This document shows positions 11,537 through 22,950 of a DNA stretch of 64,000 nucleotides, piece by piece (the stretch's first letter is position 1; each line of letters starts with the position of its first letter). The translations under genes and the position numbers were made by a program. The DNA lies in NCBI GenBank assembly GCA_030998225.1, contig JAPYXD010000466.1, positions 6,923,001-6,987,000 on the forward strand, read 5' to 3'. The notes beneath the pieces are model-generated. The model did not search any database and was not told the origin of the DNA. It was given only the letters and a program-made list of their open reading frames with translations. Source of the stretch: Diplolepis rosae. Taxonomy: Eukaryota; Arthropoda; Insecta; Hymenoptera; Diplolepididae.

Positions 11537-12764
11537 CACGGAAAAAATAACTGATCCAAAAAATGGGAAAAATTTGTAAAATTTTGATAAACTAGAATGT
11601 CACTTTTGGACAGAGCTAAAATTTGTCAGAAATTAGAAGAGTTAGCTTTGTAAAGTTTGATATGCGATTTTGTTAAAATATGAGATAAATTAAGGTATAA
11701 TAAGAAAAATGTATTTAAAAAATCCTAAACCCCAAAATCTAAAATCTCTAAAACTACGTATCAAAAGATGAAATGACTATTTGTGAAAATTTGAATAAAA
11801 AGGAAAAGAACTAGTGTAACACTTCTTGAAATATTTTAAGTTTTCATGAAAATATCAATTATTATAAATTTTTTTATATAAAAGAAAAGCAGGATTCCCG
11901 AAAAAAGTAATACATTTTCATGATTAATTTGAACATATTTTATTTTATAAATTTTCAATCATATGTATAAACATAAGTAAATCTTTACCGAAAAATTTCA
12001 CATCCAATGTTTGGCGATGTAATCATAACCGTCGGCTAATTTATTTCTAACACTAATGTATGTGTTATAAGTAATGTCACTGAGATTGATAACAACGTAC
12101 GAATAGCAAGCCTCTTAAACAATTTTGTAAGCCTGCAGATGTTCCTTGAAAGAACAATCATGTAATAATTTCGTGACAAAGTGAATCTTATTAGAAACTA
12201 TAATAAATTTTATTAGATGGAATCGTGGACCTTCTTCCGAGAAGAGAGTTATAATGATATTGTATTTGATTTTGTGACCTAAGTGTTGTGACCAACTCGT
12301 CGATTGAACCTTATCACCTGCAGAGTAGGGTAGCAAGTGAACATAGTTCACAACATCATCCAAGTTACTGAAATTTACGAACACTGGTTTACACTTTGTT
12401 TATACATATTCCGGGATTCCGGCTCGATCCAGTACGTCGATCGCGTGGATTCACACCAATACTACTAAAGACCATCGGGATACCATTTTGTCACTAACAC
12501 AACCGAGAAATTCGCGGGAGAGAACTGAACCCTGTCAGCATAAAGCACTTTGTGAAAAATTGTAAAACTTTTTTAGACTCTTTGAGACTCTTTGAGGAAA
12601 TTTTTATTCCAAGTATTCCAAAAAATGGATCATTCTGTTTTTAAGAAATTGATAGTCTTTTTAGACATTGTGACAAACTATAGAATAAAAATTGGGAAAT
12701 TGCTATTCTTATAATGAATGTCAATAATTCGTTAAATTTTTATTTATTTCTTATTTTTTCCGTG
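11537..12764 (-). mobile_element. TIR element, CACGGAAAAAATAA ends
   Basis: CACGGAAAAAATAA at the left and its complement at the right are each bordered by TA (11535-11536 and 12765-12766). The length is 1228 bp. The perfect terminal match is only about 14 bases, so the pairing could be coincidence between two members of a common family. The interior carries the 3' coding end of an unrecognised gene on the minus strand. Confidence 0.45.
12010..12384 (-). pseudogene. Unassigned transposon-borne C-terminal coding region
   Basis: The 89-codon minus-strand frame contains VVNYVHLLPYSAGDKV, a 'WSQHLGHKIKYN' stretch, 'LFSEEGPRFHLIK' and 'HDCSFKEHLQAYKI'. The composition is protein-like rather than random. 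Past its stop another frame continues with 'YSYVVINLSDITYNTY', suggesting a frameshift. A splice-acceptor-like TTTCAG sits just upstream at about 12370. Similar C-terminal text is recalled from uncharacterised insect proteins, but no function is known to me. Confidence 0.45.
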
Positions 12765-13180
12765 TACTTAGATTCCTATAAAGGTTCCAATGTAGGAATC
12801 TACGTAGGATCCTGTCCGGTATCCACACTGAGCTTGAAGGACAGGATTATGACAAAAAAATCCCGACAAAAACTTCGAATGGGGGGTGATTCTAGAGGCC
12901 TTTGCGATCATTAACCCGTTGCCCAGAAAATCACAGCTGATCCCCTCTTCGAGAAAACCCAATTTTCCGTTATACGATGAAATAAATGAAATAAAAGTCA
13001 AATAACGCTTGAAAATACAATTGTTTCATTATTCCGGAGATTCATTTAATCTACAATCATATGATATTATGTTTAAATTTGATTAAAATATAATTATAAC
13101 TAAATGTGTCTTGATGAAAATTCAACAACAGCTTTTTGCAATCGCTCAATATATGATGGATCTTCAATCATATTCATTTT

Positions 13181-13557
13181 TTATTCATTCCAAAATTTCA
13201 GAAATTCTCGATGAATTGCTTCCCCTGCTTGTTCAGACATGAAATCCAGACTCAAGCCCGACAGAAATGTTAAGCACTGTTCAATATGATCAAAAATAGC
13301 GTAAATTTTACGGGTTTGTGAAACACCAGTACCCATATGCATTTTGTTTACGTTCTCGATAAGATCGGGGAGAATTTTCATATCCACATTATTCGTTCCA
13401 AAACAACTGTTCACGACAAGATTCATGGCCTTGAAAGCTGAAATAAATGGCACTAATTGCAACTGCCCGATGTCCTTGTAAATATCAACGTCGTCCAATT
13501 TATCCGCCCCTTGAAGAAGTTGCCGGCATGCATTGCCCTCAAAAATCTATCCATGGG
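13181..13557 (-). pseudogene. Left-arm copy of unassigned transposon gene
   Basis: The minus-strand frame (105 codons from 13498) carries FISAFKAMNLVVNSCFGTNN, 'LPDLIENVNKMHMGTGVSQT' and 'SEQAGEAIHREFLKFWNE'. It is about 90 percent identical by eye to the right-arm copy. It is cut off at the spacer and ends in the middle of the conserved SEQAGEAIHREF region plus a stop. The relation of this domain family to a named transposase class could not be settled. Confidence 0.7.
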
Positions 13558-13782
13558 AGTTTTTGGGTATTAGGTAAGGAATTGTTTTTCTCGATTAAAA
13601 TTCTTAGTTTGCTGACTACTTTTCCAATTTTCAGGAAATGATAAAAAATCTGCAAAACTATGCCACAGTACGATCAATCTTCCCTGTTCAATGATGATGA
13701 CGATATTTACGTACATCAAAAGTGTATTATTCCGGAGCTGCATATACTATAAGGCTATGTCAACCATGTATTCTGGCAAGGT

Positions 13783-14310
13783 TTGGTTCCACTATTTGGT
13801 CAGGAAAAGGCATTGATCTGGCCAAAGAAGCTTAAACTTATCGCCAAAAACTACCATGGACAGATTTTAGAGGGCAATGCATGCCGGAAAGTTCTTCAAG
13901 AGGCGGATAAATTGGACGACGTTGATATTTACAAGGAAATCGGGCAGTTGCGATTAGTGCCATTTATTTCAGCTTTCAAGGCCATGAATCTTGTCGTGAA
14001 CAGTTGTTTTGGAACGAATAATGTGGATATGAAAATTCTCCCCGATCTTATCGAGAACGTAAACAAAATGCATATGGGTACTGGTGTTTCACAAACCCTT
14101 CAAATTCACGCTATTTTTAATCATATTGAACAGTGCTTAACATTTCTGTCGGGTTTGGGTCTGGGAATCATGTCTGAACAAGCAGGGGAAGCAATTTATC
14201 GAGAATTTCTGAAATTTTGGAATGAATACAAAATGAATATGATTGAAGATTCATCATATATTGAGCGATTGCAAAAAGCTGTTGTTGAATTTCCATCAAG
14301 ACACATTTAG
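13783..14310 (+). pseudogene. Unassigned transposon protein, C-terminal 175 residues
   Basis: Continuous frame of 175 codons ending FPSRHI. Blocks in order: 'KLIAKNYHGQILEGNACRK' (about residues 20-40), 'LVPFISAFKAMNLVVNSCFG' (about 58-77), 'HAIFNHIEQCLTFLSGLGLG' (about 113-132), 'SEQAGEAIYREFLKFWNEYK' (about 134-153). It resembles the C-terminal half of a widespread but poorly classified group of transposon proteins with a 'GLG-SEQAGE--H--F---W' motif. The start codon is arbitrary; the gene is 5'-truncated at the spacer of the inverted duplication. Confidence 0.6.
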
Positions 14311-14346
14311 TTATAATTATATTTTAATCAAATTTAAATATAATTT

Positions 14347-14674
14347 CAAATTAATTAGTTGAGTTTGAAATTTTTGTCACTGCCTACATTATCGGAGGAT
14401 CACTAGTCGCGTATCAGATAGGATACACCACGCAGTCGACCGGCAATCGAAAGACCTGGGCTCGAATCCCAGCGCAGTCGAAAGCGTCATTTTTTCCACA
14501 GAAAGATTTTCAAATTCTTTAAATATTGAATTTATTTGCATTATTTGCGATATAAGAGTTTGAAATTGTCTACAAGGACACCTGTTGACAACGTATCCTA
14601 TCTAATACGCGACTAGTGATCCTTCGATAATGTAGACTGTGACAAAAATTTCAAACTGAATTAATTAATTTGAA
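14347..14674. repeat. Inverted-repeat segment flanking a truncated SINE head
   Basis: 'TTTGAAATTTTTGTCAC' with the following 'TACATTATCGGAGGATCACT' and 'GCGTATCAGATAGGATAC' (14368-14427) is mirrored at about 14601-14665. Between them sits a truncated tRNA-like head (14431-14481) and SINE body. The mirrored unit also occurs once at 58620-58700 and in a short fragment near 41335-41375. Confidence 0.7.
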
Positions 14675-14870
14675 ATCATTTACAGCCGCAAGGCTGAGCC
14701 ACTAGGCGATATAAGGAGATCTTCCTGTGGAGAAAGAGATGTCGGACGCCTGTGTAGCTCAGTGGTTAGAGCAGTCGACCGGCAATCGAAAGACCTGGGC
14801 TCGAATCCCAGCGCAGTCGAAAGCGTCATTTTTTCCACAGAAAGATTTTCAAATTTTTTAAATATAATAT
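14431..14870 (+). repeat. tRNA-derived SINE, tandem dimer
   Basis: Two tRNA-like heads in the same orientation (14431-14481, missing its 5' half, and 14741-14821, complete) are separated by about 340 bases of shared body. The body contains 'TTTTTTCCACAGAAAGATTT', a GATATAAG segment and 'CCTGTGGAGAAAGAGATGTC'. The same order recurs at 58455-58890, so the dimer is a replicated unit and not a local accident. Confidence 0.7.
14741..14821 (+). ncRNA. tRNA-like SINE head (Ala-like)
   Basis: It folds as a near-complete tRNA. The D-stem is GCTC/GAGC and the T-arm is CTGGG-CTCGAAT-CCCAG. The acceptor GCCTGTG pairs mostly with CGCAGTC. Box A is GTAGCTCAGTGG and box B GGGCTCGAATCC. The anticodon loop reads C-C-G-G-C-A-A, giving an Ala-like GGC, but C replaces the invariant U33 and one anticodon-stem pair is broken. 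It is therefore a Pol III promoter-bearing SINE head rather than a working tRNA. Confidence 0.65.
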
Positions 14871-15047
14871 CATATGATTTTAGATTGAATAAATCCCCGG
14901 ATTAATGAAACACTTGTATTTTCAAGCGTTATTTGATTTTTATTTCATTTATTTCATCATATAACGAAAAATTGGGTTTTCTCGATTAGGGGATCAGCTG
15001 TGATTTTCTGGGCAACGGGAAAATGATCGCAAAGGCCTCTAGAATCA

Positions 15048-15063
15048 CCCCCCCCCCCCCCCC
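15048..15063 (+). repeat. Run of 16 C at the tip of the inverted duplication
   Basis: Sixteen consecutive C residues mirror a six-G run at 12881-12886 in the other arm, so the homopolymer has expanded in one arm. Length may be unreliable in the assembly. Confidence 0.8.
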
Positions 15064-15199
15064 ATTCGCAGTCATAGTGAGAATTCTTCGCAGAACAATA
15101 CCAAACTCCAGATGAATTATATTATAATTTACTATAGATTGTATCAAACTTTACTATAACCTATACTAAAGTTTCGTATCATTTTTCGAATCATTAGTA

Positions 15200-15392
15200 C
15201 ACGGAGAAAAATGGAGATCAGAGAAATATGGGTGATTACTGGAAAATAGGAAAAATTATTAGATGACAGAAGAGAGTGTTACACTGTTTGGGAATCAGTC
15301 TTGTGCTGCCAAATACTCTCTTCTCTTTTATAGTAATCATTCTTAATTCTCAGTAATCGTTCGTATTCTCCTGATCTCCATTTTTCTCCGTG
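15200..15392. repeat. Palindromic MITE, CACGGAGAAAAATGGAGATC ends, TA duplication
   Basis: The ends match for more than 20 bases as inverted repeats. TA occurs at 15198-15199 and 15393-15394. The interior halves also pair imperfectly (AGTAATCAT/ATGATTACT type blocks and 'AGAGAGT/ACTCTCT'). Confidence 0.85.
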
Positions 15393-15394
15393 TA

Positions 15395-16470
15395 TTTTGA
15401 CTGCGAGAAATTTCCAGTCCGCTAGGAATAATTACCATTGCACCTCGATTTTCCCTAAATTCCTAATAGTTTTTAGAATTTTCATTATAAAATGAAACAT
15501 ATATTGCTATACAAAGTTTCTCCGTGTAGCTAAATGTGCATAACAAACTTGTAACAGATGTGGAAACTTTATTACTCGTCCGTTTGTAACGATCGTGTAA
15601 CACTGTTATGTTACAGGTTAGTAAGAGGTTCGTCTCAGGTGACGAGTATGTGACGAGTATGTGACAGCTCCATCACAAATCTCTAATTGCTCTAATACTA
15701 TAGGTTAAAAAAGTTAAGTTAGTAAAGACTTTTTATAAAGAAAAGTTAGCTCTACATCGATCAACCGGTTATAATGATATAACTTGTACAGAATTAGTTA
15801 CGATGCTTACATTGCAAGTAACATTTTTTACGCCAAGCGGGTTCGAACCTTATTCTATCTACCTAAATCATACGCAATGCAGTCGTTAACAATTAACGTT
15901 CGCGTAATACGTAATTGACATTCTAAAGTTAAATATACCGTCAAAAGTTACCGTTAAAGTTTAGTTATCAAATTAAAATTATTTGAAAGTTGAATTTAAT
16001 TACATATTTTCTGACTATATATGCCATAAATGATGTGATAGCTTAAAATATTTAAGCATCTGCTCAAATAATATTGCATGAACTATTATTTAGGTCACAG
16101 TAATCTATTTTTATACTATTATTTCATTTTTTATTTAAAATAATAGTTTATGTGTGGATGCTCCAATTTCATTTCATTTTATTTCATCAAACAAAAGAAG
16201 GTTCAAAAAATTCGAATTTGAAAATTATATAGAATGTTTCAAAGATGGAGAAAGTTGAGTCAGTTTCCAGAAAAAGGATGTCCTTAAAAGCTCTTAAATG
16301 ATTCACAGAAAAAAAATAACTAATTTTTTCAAAATTTTGAAAACAGTAAAAGATATGCCAAAAGAGATGAAGAAGTTTTTCAGATATTTTCAGAACTGGG
16401 CGCATTTTATAATATATTGACACGACGTTATTAAGGCACACTTACATAACTTAATTAGAACAAAGGCTCT
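15395..16470. other. AT-rich gap
   Basis: No supported gene or bounded repeat. A direct reiteration of GTGACGAGTAT near 15640-15665 is the only structured feature noticed. Confidence 0.35.
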
Positions 16471-16471
16471 A

Positions 16472-16776
16472 CACGTGAAAAAAAGATTTATAAAATTTAC
16501 AAAAAGTTCGGTACTTATTCAAAAAACATGATTTGTTAGCATATTTCAGAAAAAGTTGAGTTAAAACAACAGATTTTCTGTAAATTCCAATTAGCTTTCA
16601 GTAAAATATACAAAATACTAAAAACATTCAAGTTCAGTAGATTTCACTGAAAGGTAGACTGAACGTACAGAAAATCCATTAGTTTAACTAATTTTTTTGT
16701 TAAATCTAATTAAAAATGATGTTGTCCAAATAAGTACCGAAAATTCTGTAAATCTTGCAAATCTTTTTTCTGCGCG
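16472..16776. repeat. 305-bp MITE, CACGTGAAAAAAAGATTT ends, TA duplication
   Basis: CACGTGAAAAAAAGATTT at the left pairs with a minus-strand CGCGCAGAAAAAAGATTT at the right. The match continues through 'AAATTTACA' and 'TCGGTACTTATT'. TA flanks both ends (16470-16471 and 16777-16778). Confidence 0.75.
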
Positions 16777-16779
16777 TAG

Positions 16780-19490
16780 AACATCTGTGATTCTGTGGTT
16801 TTCAAACACTTCTATAACGACACTTCTGTTTTATGGTTACGTATCAGAGTTCTGCGACTGTTCTAAAACTCAATTGCAACTATGTTACAAAACACCGAGG
16901 TTGAAGAAAGTATCTTCTTGCATTCCTAAGTTAACTCTTCATAGTGGCAGATAATACAGAAACAATAAGACGTACGACTTTCATGATTATTGGGTTAAGC
17001 AGCATATTTTTTCTTTCTTCCTTTTATATTGCATTCTTGTGATTGTTGAATAGAAAAAGAAATACAGGCTTGGATGTCTTAATTTTATTTCGAAATTGAC
17101 CTTCGTGAAAATTTAAGAATTCGAATTTTTTCGAGTTTCTTTTAATTTTCATTTATAATTCTGCTTGGACGTTGATGTGGAATTGAGTTTGTAGTGATAC
17201 AAATTCACAATATGTTTTGGATATTCTGAAGAATTTTTAAAGATTTAAAAGAAGACCGTAAGAATTATAATTAAGCCATACGATTTTCTAACATATTTTG
17301 TGTTCAAATTTTATGAAACTTTAAAAAATTAAGAAATTTTCGACTTATTTAATTAAAGAATGAAAATTACTACGATCTTAAAATTACTCGTTAATTAAAA
17401 GAAAAATAGTACTTATAAGAGTATTTGAATGTTTTAACTGAGTATAATAACTTTAAATTCAAGAAAATCGCTTAGTATTTCCCGTAGTATATTAAGAGAG
17501 CTTTTAGTTAATTATAAGCGAATGAGAGTAACAAACAAACAAGTAGAATTTAACGGATATAAAAACAAAGCAAACCGGTAATGCCAGACAATTCGTAGTT
17601 AATTTGATTACAACTTGCCTTGCTCAAACGAAACGGACTTGAAGAAGGAAACTCGAACTACTGTCTGTAGAATCTGGTTCTCTAGATCAAAGATGTCCAT
17701 TAATATTCATGAGCAATAATACTCACACTTTCTCGAGAATGCGTGGTATTTTTACTTATATGTAGTGAATTCTATTTAATGGAAGCAATAATGTAAAAAA
17801 ATAGTCCATTGGTACTTCAAAGATATGAGATTATAATTAAATAATAATAGAGAAGCAAAATAGATAATGTATCCAAACGTTTAGAAAGTAGAAATAATTA
17901 ATTTTTCATTTCGAATGTTGCAAGCAAGTATTGAATCCAATACAATTAGGTAGTAAAGGAAATTTTATCTTGAAAATCTGTCCAATCAGAGACTTGCACA
18001 GTTTGTTTTCCTTACAGAAAAGTTTTTTTCAATAATTTTTAGGAAATAAAGTTAGAGGAAATTTTATCTTGAGGATCTCGTTAATTAGAGACTTGCATAG
18101 ATTCTTTTTGTCAGTTGCAGCCATCAAATCATTCAAAAAGTCTTTTTTTATTAAAAATAATTATTTCAAGCATATAAATTAAATGTTTTACGATACACGT
18201 TACGTTTAACAATTTGATGCTCATCTACATTTAGAAAACGGTTTTGTCAAATGAGCAAAAATATTTTGTTAGTATTTTTGCAACAAAATTTTAATGTTGT
18301 GCTAATGAAACACTTTTAACTCAAACACGTCGACAATTACAATCGTAAAGTATTTTTTTGTTATAAAGTTTGTAATTGTCATCACTACTACTATAGTTAT
18401 GAACCTTTAGTCCGGTAAGTTTATTTCTCTAAATATTCGATCGAATAATCTGAACATAACTTTTAAAGAGATATATTTCAGATGTCTACTTGAATCTCGA
18501 AGCATTAAATTTTAATCTTGATCAGTCATATGAGATAGCAAAAAAATCAGAAGTATCTGTGTGGAATTTACAATGAATGCGAAAAATCATGAAGGACAAA
18601 CTGTAAATAAAATGAAAAAGAATTAAGCAAAAAATCTCTTAAGCCTCAAGAAAAAATCAAGATTTTGAATTTCAGAACGAACAATATTTGAAATAGATTA
18701 AAAAGAGATTAACAATGTGAATTGCCAAGATTTATTTCAGAAAAATAATCAAGTAAGTTCATTATGCGACCAGTAAAAACCTAATGATAATGCACTGAAG
18801 TTTTTTATTGATATTTTATCATCAGCAGTTTTAAGGAATTTCGTGTCTTTAGTTCCTTAAGAATTTTCAGTTTCTTTCCCAAAACACAAATTCTGCTTTA
18901 ATACCATACCCCTATTCTCCACTTTTTTCCAAAAGTATGCTTCCTATATAACTTCAGTCCTTTCTTAAAAATTATAGTGAGAATAGTGCCGTGGAAAAAT
19001 TTGTGCCCAAGAGGAGAAAGGAAAGGGAAAAAAGCAATAATTTTTTCCCAATTTTCACCGTTTTTCAGTGTAATAGAGTATCAATGCACTTTCACGCCAC
19101 GTAAAGATCAGTAAGTTTACAAATACGTAACTCATTTCCACATATTCCTATTTTTTGAGACGCAAAATTTCAGATACCCGGCTGATGAAACTTAATATTT
19201 TTCTTCGTTCCCAAAACTTGTTTTAAGTTTTTGAAAAAGTTTTTAAAAAAGTTTTCTTCATACGTACGTTTCACAATTTATTCACATACCTTTAAGTTTG
19301 TACTAAAGTAATTAACATGCACAATTTTTATTCATTTAGGTAAAAACACTCTATTTTGAATCTCTCTTCAATCGCAATATTTTTCAACACACAACTTGTA
19401 ATGATCTTATTTTTGAATAATTATCTTTCATCATTGTTATTTCTAATAATTGTTTAAATATTTTTCAATAATTGTTATTGTGTAAGCTAA
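16780..19490. other. AT-rich gap with one short tandem duplication
   Basis: No gene seen. At 17950-18140 a segment containing GGAAATTTTATCTTGA and 'AGAGACTTGCA' is repeated about 98 bases apart. The rest shows no boundary or coding signal. Confidence 0.4.
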
Positions 19491-19493
19491 TTT

Positions 19494-19735
19494 CTAAATC
19501 TGAATTAGTCAAATTTTCACTGATTGAATCAGTGATTTGCCTTTCACTGATTCATTAGGGGGAACAATATTTCTCACTTTCAAATCAGTGAAAACAATAT
19601 TTTCAATTATTAAATCAGTTACTTTTTACTGAAAAAAACAGTGAAATTTGACAGATTCACAATAACCTCTTTTTAGCTATTTGAATCAGTGAAATTTCAC
19701 TGATAATCAGTAGATTTTTACTGATTCAGATTTAG
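19494..19735. repeat. MITE rich in ATCAGTGA motifs (copy 1)
   Basis: CTAAATCTGAAT at the left is inverted at the right (ATTCAGATTTAG). The interior contains about eight copies of TCACTGAT/ATCAGTGA in both directions. The same tip and motif set occur at 26971-27363. Confidence 0.7.
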
Positions 19736-19873
19736 AGAGTAGTCATCTCAAATTATTATAAAAATGTTACGGTTTAGAATATCACAATTACCCCCCTTGT
19801 TTATGTATTTATAGAAATAAAATCTCACTGAAGAGGGCTCCAATCAGGGTCGAAACATCTTTTCTGGACCCTA

Positions 19874-20094
19874 CACTCAAAAAACAAGTGTGTTACTTTT
19901 ACACGTGAATCACGATAGTAACTTTTTAGGCATTTGAAGCGTGTATTTTTAATACACATTACAAACGTAACTTTTAATTTTTAAACACTTTAACGTTTTG
20001 TACCCAAAATGTGTGTTAAAAATACACACTTCAAATGCCTAAAAAGTTACTATCGTGATTCACGTGTAAAAGTAACACACTTGTTTTTAGAGTG
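19874..20094. repeat. 221-bp near-perfect palindromic MITE, TA duplication
   Basis: Both halves pair over about 85 bases with few mismatches. Blocks are CACTC tip, 'AACAAGTGTGTTACTTTTAC', 'GTGAATCACGATAGTAACTT' and 'GGCATTTGAAG'. TA borders both ends (19872-19873 and 20095-20096). Such a palindrome would extrude as a hairpin. Confidence 0.85.
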
Positions 20095-20096
20095 TA

Positions 20097-21925
20097 AAGC
20101 CCATTGGTCAACACCAACAACTATCGAAAATTATTACATAAGGGTCGATACAAGTCCTAATCATTATAATCATTTTTGTATTGAAATTAATTAGATTCAT
20201 AATTTTCCCAAACTGTCGTAATTTCTGAAACTGGAAACATTAATTACATGAAAATTTGATTTCAACTCTTGTCAACGACTGGCTTCTTGTTAATAGGAGA
20301 TCCAGAATGGGTATAAAATCACTGTCCAGGTATTACGCGAGACAAGGAAGTAGCTCGCTTTCCTGACTTTCTGGCTCGTGTAACGAGTAACTGTAGACAA
20401 ATCGCTCTCGGCAGAAAATCATTTATGTGGATCATGAGTCGAAAACATAAAAAATAAAAATTTAGGTGCACTCGTCTCATATTAACTACTTGTAAACTTA
20501 TAAATATTCTACTGAATTACTTCGAACACGCATTCTAATTTCTTGATCTGAAAATTCGCAAACATCTTCTAATTTATTCCTAACATAATAGCGGATATAA
20601 TAGTCACAGGAAATGAAAGATTTAACTTTTATTCCACAAAATTTAAATTTCAAGTTAAATTTTCCATTCGAATTTTTAATAATAAATTTTATCTATTTCA
20701 TAATTGTTGTTTAATTGTAATTCCTAAATATAATTGAAGTATTAATTTTCATTTTCTGCTTTACTAAAATATTCCAACTCACTGACATGAATTGTGTTAT
20801 TGAAAGTGAAAAAGGGTCACTGGTTTTAAAATTGGTAGTTTCACTTTTTCTTTTCCTCATGTCAAAATACACTGCACTGTTAGAACAAAATTTCTTCCAC
20901 ACGATAAAATAAAAACCACTTTCACTGATTTTGAGAAGTATGACACCATTAAAAAATGTAAGCTTTGATAACATTTTAGAATATTTTAATATTAAATGTG
21001 AACAAATTTATAAATATTTTATTATTGAAATTCTCATTCATCTAATCTTTAAAACTATTAATTTATTCTCCAAATGATAAACAATAGATAAATGTTAGAT
21101 GACTAAAAAAAAACAAAAAAAAAATCCGCAAGTAAAAAAAAATTAAATTATTCTTTGAAAATTGTTTTTTATATATTTTTGTTTTTCCCTATAAATTCAA
21201 ATGCTTTATAACAAAATTAAAAATGACTTTTTATTGGTTAAAATATATTTAATTTAACTAATTTTTCCTCATTGAAAATCAATTTAATTCAATTAGAAAA
21301 TGAAGAGATGAAAACAAATGTATTACAGTTGATTAAAAAAAAAATTAGACTTACCCCTTTCTTTAGACTTTAGAGAGAATGAAAATAAGTGACGCGAAAA
21401 AACAAGGATGTGTATGTGATAGCGCGAAGTACATTCCTTTTCGCTCGCTTCGAAGTGACTGGAGCTAAAGAGTTCGATTTCCCTCTCTTGCAGCTTCACA
21501 GCTTCTTTACATTCTACTCCAGTCTCGAGCGTGGCTTTCACTTCATGCTCAGCGAAATACACGTGCACAGTATTTATATATTATATGTATACGCCGACTG
21601 CGCCTATGATGCAGCATTCGCGAACAGTAATAAAACACTAACCAGCTCACGGTGAATGCGGCATTCTTTTCCACCTTGGAAAATCTAATCATAATGCTCT
21701 ACGATCAAAGCAGGCTTACTGTAATGATACTGTTAACACATGATTTTGATACCCTTTGCAAAAGAGAGCTCCTACACGCTAAAAAGAGCATTCGTTACAT
21801 CCGAACGCATTTGCCGAATTTCAGGCTGCTTAAAATTTCATTCATAAAAAAGGAAAATATTTTCGGAATATCCGAAAAAAACTTTCTGATTTGGGCGAAT
21901 GTTAAAAAAAAGAAAATAGTTATCA
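20097..21925. other. Gap without recognised genes
   Basis: AT-rich. The 21380-21660 portion is GC-richer with open frames on both strands, but no recognisable protein or splice structure. Confidence 0.35.
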
Positions 21926-21929
21926 GAAA

Positions 21930-22010
21930 ACCACCTATGCTATCACGTGCAAGGCAGTCCGAACTTTATTCCCAGTATGTTTTGGACACCAAAATTTCAT
22001 TTGTAAATTT
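21930..22010 (+). repeat. Dispersed repeat shared with 27484-27563 (inverted)
   Basis: An 80-base block around 'CAGTATGTTTTGGACACCAA' and a 'GAAAACCACCTATGCTATCA' stretch appears in reverse orientation at 27484-27563. Flanks also share 'TTTTCGGAAT'-like phrases, so both are pieces of one longer unknown family. Confidence 0.55.
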
Positions 22011-22019
22011 TTTATAAAT

Positions 22020-22950
22020 AATTTTCTACGAAAAATTCCATTTTTTTAGTTTTTTGTTCGTAAAATGGAAATTATTAAAACAATCGTAATGGTATATAGG
22101 GATGAATTTTAGATAATACAATTACGAAGAGAATGAGAGGTCGAGCGACTCGATCAGATAATTATAACCGGAGAAAAGTCCAAAAAACCGAAAAATTTAA
22201 CGTTTTCTTAAAAAATTCACAACTCCGCCATTTTTTAATACTAAGAGCTGAAACTTTGCACAATGATAGCTATTTATATGCTATACTTAATGTGTTCAAA
22301 AGATGTACTCTGTCGGATAAATAGTTTTCGCACAATTCCCATTTGGATTTTTTTAGCGATTTTTTCGCCGAGGGCTGGATGCTCTTGAGATCGTTCGATT
22401 GAAATTTAAAATATGGTATTGGAAATTAGACGAGTCGAATACAACAGAAGCAACAACATCTGAAGATGGTAGGTATATATAATTTGAATATTTGTCTTTC
22501 GAAAATACATATTTATTCATTTGAGTCGTATTTTTCATTAACATGTTTTTATTCAGGCTTGATGAAAATCCGTTGGGTTATATATTGCTACGTCCCGAAA
22601 GATTAAACAGACCCAATTCAATTTATATTTACACTCTCCCGTTTTATTTATGAAACACAAGGTTTCAAGCTAAGGGAGCGGGAACAAAAGGTCACTCAAT
22701 AAATTAATATATTTAGAAATCAGTTAAACACATATATATATTTTTATACACAAATTAAAAGATAGAGATATGAATTTAATGATAGCAGGAATTGACAACT
22801 AACAGACTGAAATTATGAGATATGTTTGTACAATTTACTGAGTTTAGTTAGATCAATTTGGCAAATCGCAGGAATCTTCTTCTTCTTTGCGGGTTCCTGG
22901 AGGAGAAACCCAAACCTTTAATAATTTGATACACAAGAAAAAATAGAAAA
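22020..22950. other. Unassigned AT-rich gap
   Basis: No boundary or coding signal is convincing. A 'TACGTCCCGAAAG' phrase at about 22590 recalls LTR ends but has no partner. Confidence 0.35.

Larger units (their letters stand above)
12875..15069. repeat. Large inverted duplication of a transposon gene
   Basis: The left arm (about 12875-13557) is the reverse complement of the right arm (about 13846-15069), with a spacer of about 290 bases. The arms match from the G-run/CATTCG tip, through the 'GGCCTTTGCGATCAT' and 'AAAATCACAGCTGAT' blocks, into the coding region, up to 'CATGCCGGCA'. The right arm is longer because a SINE-containing insertion lies at about 14343-14855. No target duplication could be established. 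Confidence 0.85.

Noticed and set aside
12768..13001. Overlapping frames on both strands (12714-13001)
   Set aside because: They span the edge of the inverted duplication and do not match its mirrored copy at 14990-15060 as protein.
14741..14821. Functional tRNA-Ala gene
   Set aside because: C at position 33, a broken anticodon-stem pair, imperfect acceptor stem and multiple dispersed copies with a common body indicate a SINE.
21652..22017. 121-codon plus-strand frame
   Set aside because: Overlaps a dispersed repeat shared with 27484-27563, where the frame is not conserved.
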